DNA of 6,308 bases from an uncultured beta proteobacterium (lineage in GTDB: Bacteria > Pseudomonadota > Gammaproteobacteria > Burkholderiales > Burkholderiaceae), in NCBI GenBank assembly GCA_903843315.1, contig CAIMPQ010000209.1:1-6308 (forward strand), read 5' to 3'. Positions within the stretch are counted from its first letter, which is position 1. Each line of letters opens with the position of its first letter. The position numbers were made by a program, and so were the translations under genes. Below the pieces are notes generated by a model that worked only from the letters and a program-made list of their open reading frames with translations, was not told the origin of the DNA and did not search any database. Of this stretch, positions 4,097-6,308 are shown piece after piece.

Positions 4097-6308
4097 ATGC
4101 CCCAGCCATTTCCCATCATTTCACAGCAAAAGCAGCCGCAAGCATGGGCAATTACGCCAGATAGCCATGCGCTTGCTGAGTTAGCCAAGGGCATTTGGGA
4201 TTGTGCAGTGCAAACGAATCAGCGCCCCTTAGTGGTGCTCAGTACTGCCGGTCCACTCATTGGGTTAAGAGCGGCCTTAGAACAAAACCGACCAAAAGAT
4301 CTGCCGAGTCATATCGCCTTCTTACCGCAAGTGATTAGTTTTGCTGATTGGTTAGAGGCAGCGCCAAGTGCATGGAAATTTCCAAAGAAACAAACGGATT
4401 TAGAGAGATGGTTATCGGTCTTTGTGAATTTACGTAAACACAAAGTTTTGCAAAGCTGGTTTAAAGCAGAGAGTGAATCTGGAGCATGGGGATTGGCTCA
4501 AGCTGTAATTGATGCATGCGACTCATTGTCAGAAGTAGTTGTGCCGCAATTACAAAGTGAACTCAATGACTTACTACAAACTCACACACTCGATACCGAA
4601 GCGTGGCTAAAAAAAGTAGAGCTTGTTTTGGATCAAGCGATTGCTAAAGCCTATGTAGGGCTCTCACGCAATGTGGTAGATGAAGAGTCTGCAGTACTCT
4701 TAACCTTCTGGCGTTATCTCACTAGCATAGGTGATCCAGTGATTCGTAAGCATTTGGCGATGGCATCCCACATGCAATTAGCAAAAGCCAATGCAGAAAA
4801 AGATCGCGATACGGTGCGTCCATTCCTCTGGGTGCAGACTGCCGATCCAAAGCCGATTGAGCAAGAGCTCATCGATAGCTATCTGTGCGATTACGCTCAA
4901 TTCGCATCAGTAGTGCGCGTGGATCTAGACTGGCAATCCGTCGCTTTATGGCCTGAAGCCCTTTGTGGGCTAGACGTAGAGGGTCACATCGCCGTTGCCA
5001 ATACCCAAGAAGAATCTCAAATTGATAGCAATATTCAAGCTAATCGACAGGATGATTGGCGCTTGCTAGCAGCAAGACGTTTTGAAGAATTGGCCTGGGC
5101 TGCCACTAAATCAGTTGAGTCGCATTTAATCGCTGGCAAGAAAAATATTGCCTTAGTTGCGCAAGATCGCTTAGCAGCGCGTAGGGCGCGAGCATTGTTA
5201 AGTCGTCTAGGTAACTCATTGCGCATTCGTGATGAGACCGGTTGGAAGCTATCTACCACTAGAGCAGCAGCAGCCCTTGATAGTTGGCTTGAAGTAGTGC
5301 GCGCTCCCAAAGAGGGGCCGAGTGCGAGTGCATTGCTGGAGTTTTTACAAAATCCGTATTTTGATCTCTCGCATAGTCTGAATCAATCGTCTGAAGTAGG
5401 CGTCGGCCTCATTGCTCAGCTTGAGGACATTCTGATTGCTAGCCAAGCAAAAGCTGGCTGGGAAACATTCACCATGGCAATAGAGCGAGCTAATAGTTAT
5501 GTGGCTACCAATGGTGGGTCGCCCAATGCACATTTAATCACTCTCATCCAGTTTGTGAGAAAACTGCATGCAGGATGGCTGCCGCCCACGGTGGACTGCT
5601 CTAGTGCGTATGCGCTGTTACAGAAAAACCTTCAAGAAACGGGCATGGCGCAGCGTCTTGAAAAAGATGCGGCAGGTAAGCAGCTTTTAGAAGTACTCAA
5701 TAGCTTTGATTTGAGCGGCGGCATTTATCAAGATGTGAAGATGCGCTTGCCCGAATGGTTGAGCCTACTAAAAACAGTCATCGAAGAAGCTGCTTATGCA
5801 GAAGCTGGCAAAGAGGCGCAAGCCACCCTGAGTATTTTGCCGCTGAGCTCAACACGACTACGTCAATTTGATGCGGTAGTGTTGGTGGGTTGCGATGAGC
5901 AACAACTGCCCGCTTTTTCTGAACCGCCCTTATTTTTCTCGGATACCTTAAATCGATATCTGAAGTCCTCCACGATTGCCGCGCAATATGTACAGCAGGC
6001 TAGGGATCTTTCTCAATTGCTAGTGTCTTGCAACAATGTCGATTTACTTTGGCAGAGCAAAAGTAAAAGCGGCGAACCTCTAAGACCATCGGCATGGATC
6101 CAGCGCTTGCAGACCAAATTAACAGACTGGCGAGTAATCGATGCCAGGCCCGAAACGGTTCAGGGGCAATCAAAACCCATTCAGATGTCCATCAGTACCC
6201 CTGATCAGAATTTGGCTATTCCGGTTACCGTATCACCTAGTGCCTATAAGGCTTTGCGCGATTGTCCTTATCGCTATTACGTTACGAGTCTACTGGGTTT
6301 GCGCAAGG
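4097..6308 (+). CDS. AddB-like PD-(D/E)XK nuclease / inactivated helicase subunit, 3' end outside the window
   Basis: A single open frame of 737 codons runs from the ATG at 4097 to the window edge without a stop. In-frame TAA codons just upstream make this the first possible start, though no Shine-Dalgarno sequence precedes it. The protein resembles the AddB/RexB side of RecBCD-like enzymes, which process double-strand breaks for RecA-dependent repair. The N-terminus (about 17-60, AWAITPDSHALAELA) has the UvrD-like fold pattern but no GxxxxGK[ST] Walker A motif, as expected of an inactive helicase. IALVAQDRLAARRARALL (351-368) and DETGWKLSTTRAAAAL (379-394) match the second motor-like region. 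LSSTRLRQFDAVVLVGCDE (583-601) with QLPA (603-606) corresponds to helicase motifs V-VI. SPSAYKALRDCPYRYYVTSL (713-732) opens the nuclease domain, with C723 in the place of the first iron-sulfur cysteine of AddB. The catalytic acids and remaining cysteines lie beyond the window. A UvrD/AddA-type partner would be expected downstream. Confidence 0.85.
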   Translation, partial: MPQPFPIISQQKQPQAWAITPDSHALAELAKGIWDCAVQTNQRPLVVLSTAGPLIGLRAALEQNRPKDLPSHIAFLPQVISFADWLEAAPSAWKFPKKQTDLERWLSVFVNLRKHKVLQSWFKAESESGAWGLAQAVIDACDSLSEVVVPQLQSELNDLLQTHTLDTEAWLKKVELVLDQAIAKAYVGLSRNVVDEESAVLLTFWRYLTSIGDPVIRKHLAMASHMQLAKANAEKDRDTVRPFLWVQTADPKPIEQELIDSYLCDYAQFASVVRVDLDWQSVALWPEALCGLDVEGHIAVANTQEESQIDSNIQANRQDDWRLLAARRFEELAWAATKSVESHLIAGKKNIALVAQDRLAARRARALLSRLGNSLRIRDETGWKLSTTRAAAALDSWLEVVRAPKEGPSASALLEFLQNPYFDLSHSLNQSSEVGVGLIAQLEDILIASQAKAGWETFTMAIERANSYVATNGGSPNAHLITLIQFVRKLHAGWLPPTVDCSSAYALLQKNLQETGMAQRLEKDAAGKQLLEVLNSFDLSGGIYQDVKMRLPEWLSLLKTVIEEAAYAEAGKEAQATLSILPLSSTRLRQFDAVVLVGCDEQQLPAFSEPPLFFSDTLNRYLKSSTIAAQYVQQARDLSQLLVSCNNVDLLWQSKSKSGEPLRPSAWIQRLQTKLTDWRVIDARPETVQGQSKPIQMSISTPDQNLAIPVTVSPSAYKALRDCPYRYYVTSLLGLRK

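Noticed and set aside
3696..4097. Two plus-strand frames opposite trxA, one reaching the divergent promoter
   Set aside because: They overlap trxA in antisense and have no family features; the clear WCGPCK thioredoxin frame is the real gene.
5035..5533. Minus-strand frames opposite the AddB-like gene
   Set aside because: The plus-strand frame is open over all 737 codons with recognisable motifs, so these are shadows.

Overview
The window looks like a chromosomal core segment of a betaproteobacterium in the order Burkholderiales, most likely Polynucleobacter or a close relative. This rests on the gene order trxA - rho - rpmE2, a Rho that is near-colinear with the E. coli protein, a cysteine-free type B L31, and moderate GC with an AT-rich codon style. 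It is a judgement from protein and synteny recognition; no database search was run. No mobile element, CRISPR array, tRNA, rRNA or phage gene was seen.

Layout, right to left on the minus strand: trxA (thioredoxin 1, 3626-3952), rho (transcription terminator Rho, 2095-3357), rpmE2 (ribosomal protein bL31 type B, 1581-1928), then the first 485 codons of a multi-spanning ArnT/PMT-type glycosyltransferase (1455 to beyond base 1). Divergent from trxA on the plus strand is a long partial gene (4097 to beyond 6308, 737 codons visible) for an AddB-like subunit of a RecBCD/AddAB-type helicase-nuclease. It is cut off just where its C-terminal PD-(D/E)XK nuclease domain begins. Both partial genes run off the window, and each is a single uninterrupted reading frame.

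The three complete genes are separately packaged. Each is followed by a recognisable intrinsic terminator hairpin on the minus strand (3583-3615 after trxA, 2051-2079 after rho, 1501-1531 after rpmE2), and candidate promoters lie just after the first two. They are therefore probably neighbouring single-gene units rather than one operon. trxA next to rho is also the arrangement in E. coli.

The most interesting non-coding parts are three. The rho leader is about 175 nt long and contains a 66-nt C-rich, G-poor stretch (22 C to 3 G on the transcript), as expected for a rut site used in Rho autoregulation, followed by a bulged hairpin close to the rho start. The trxA/nuclease divergent region carries a perfect 7-7-7 inverted repeat over overlapping -10-like hexamers on the two strands. 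Finally, a compound hairpin lies between the rpmE2 stop codon and its terminator. I did not find a convincing wholly new system; the genes are housekeeping genes of known families.
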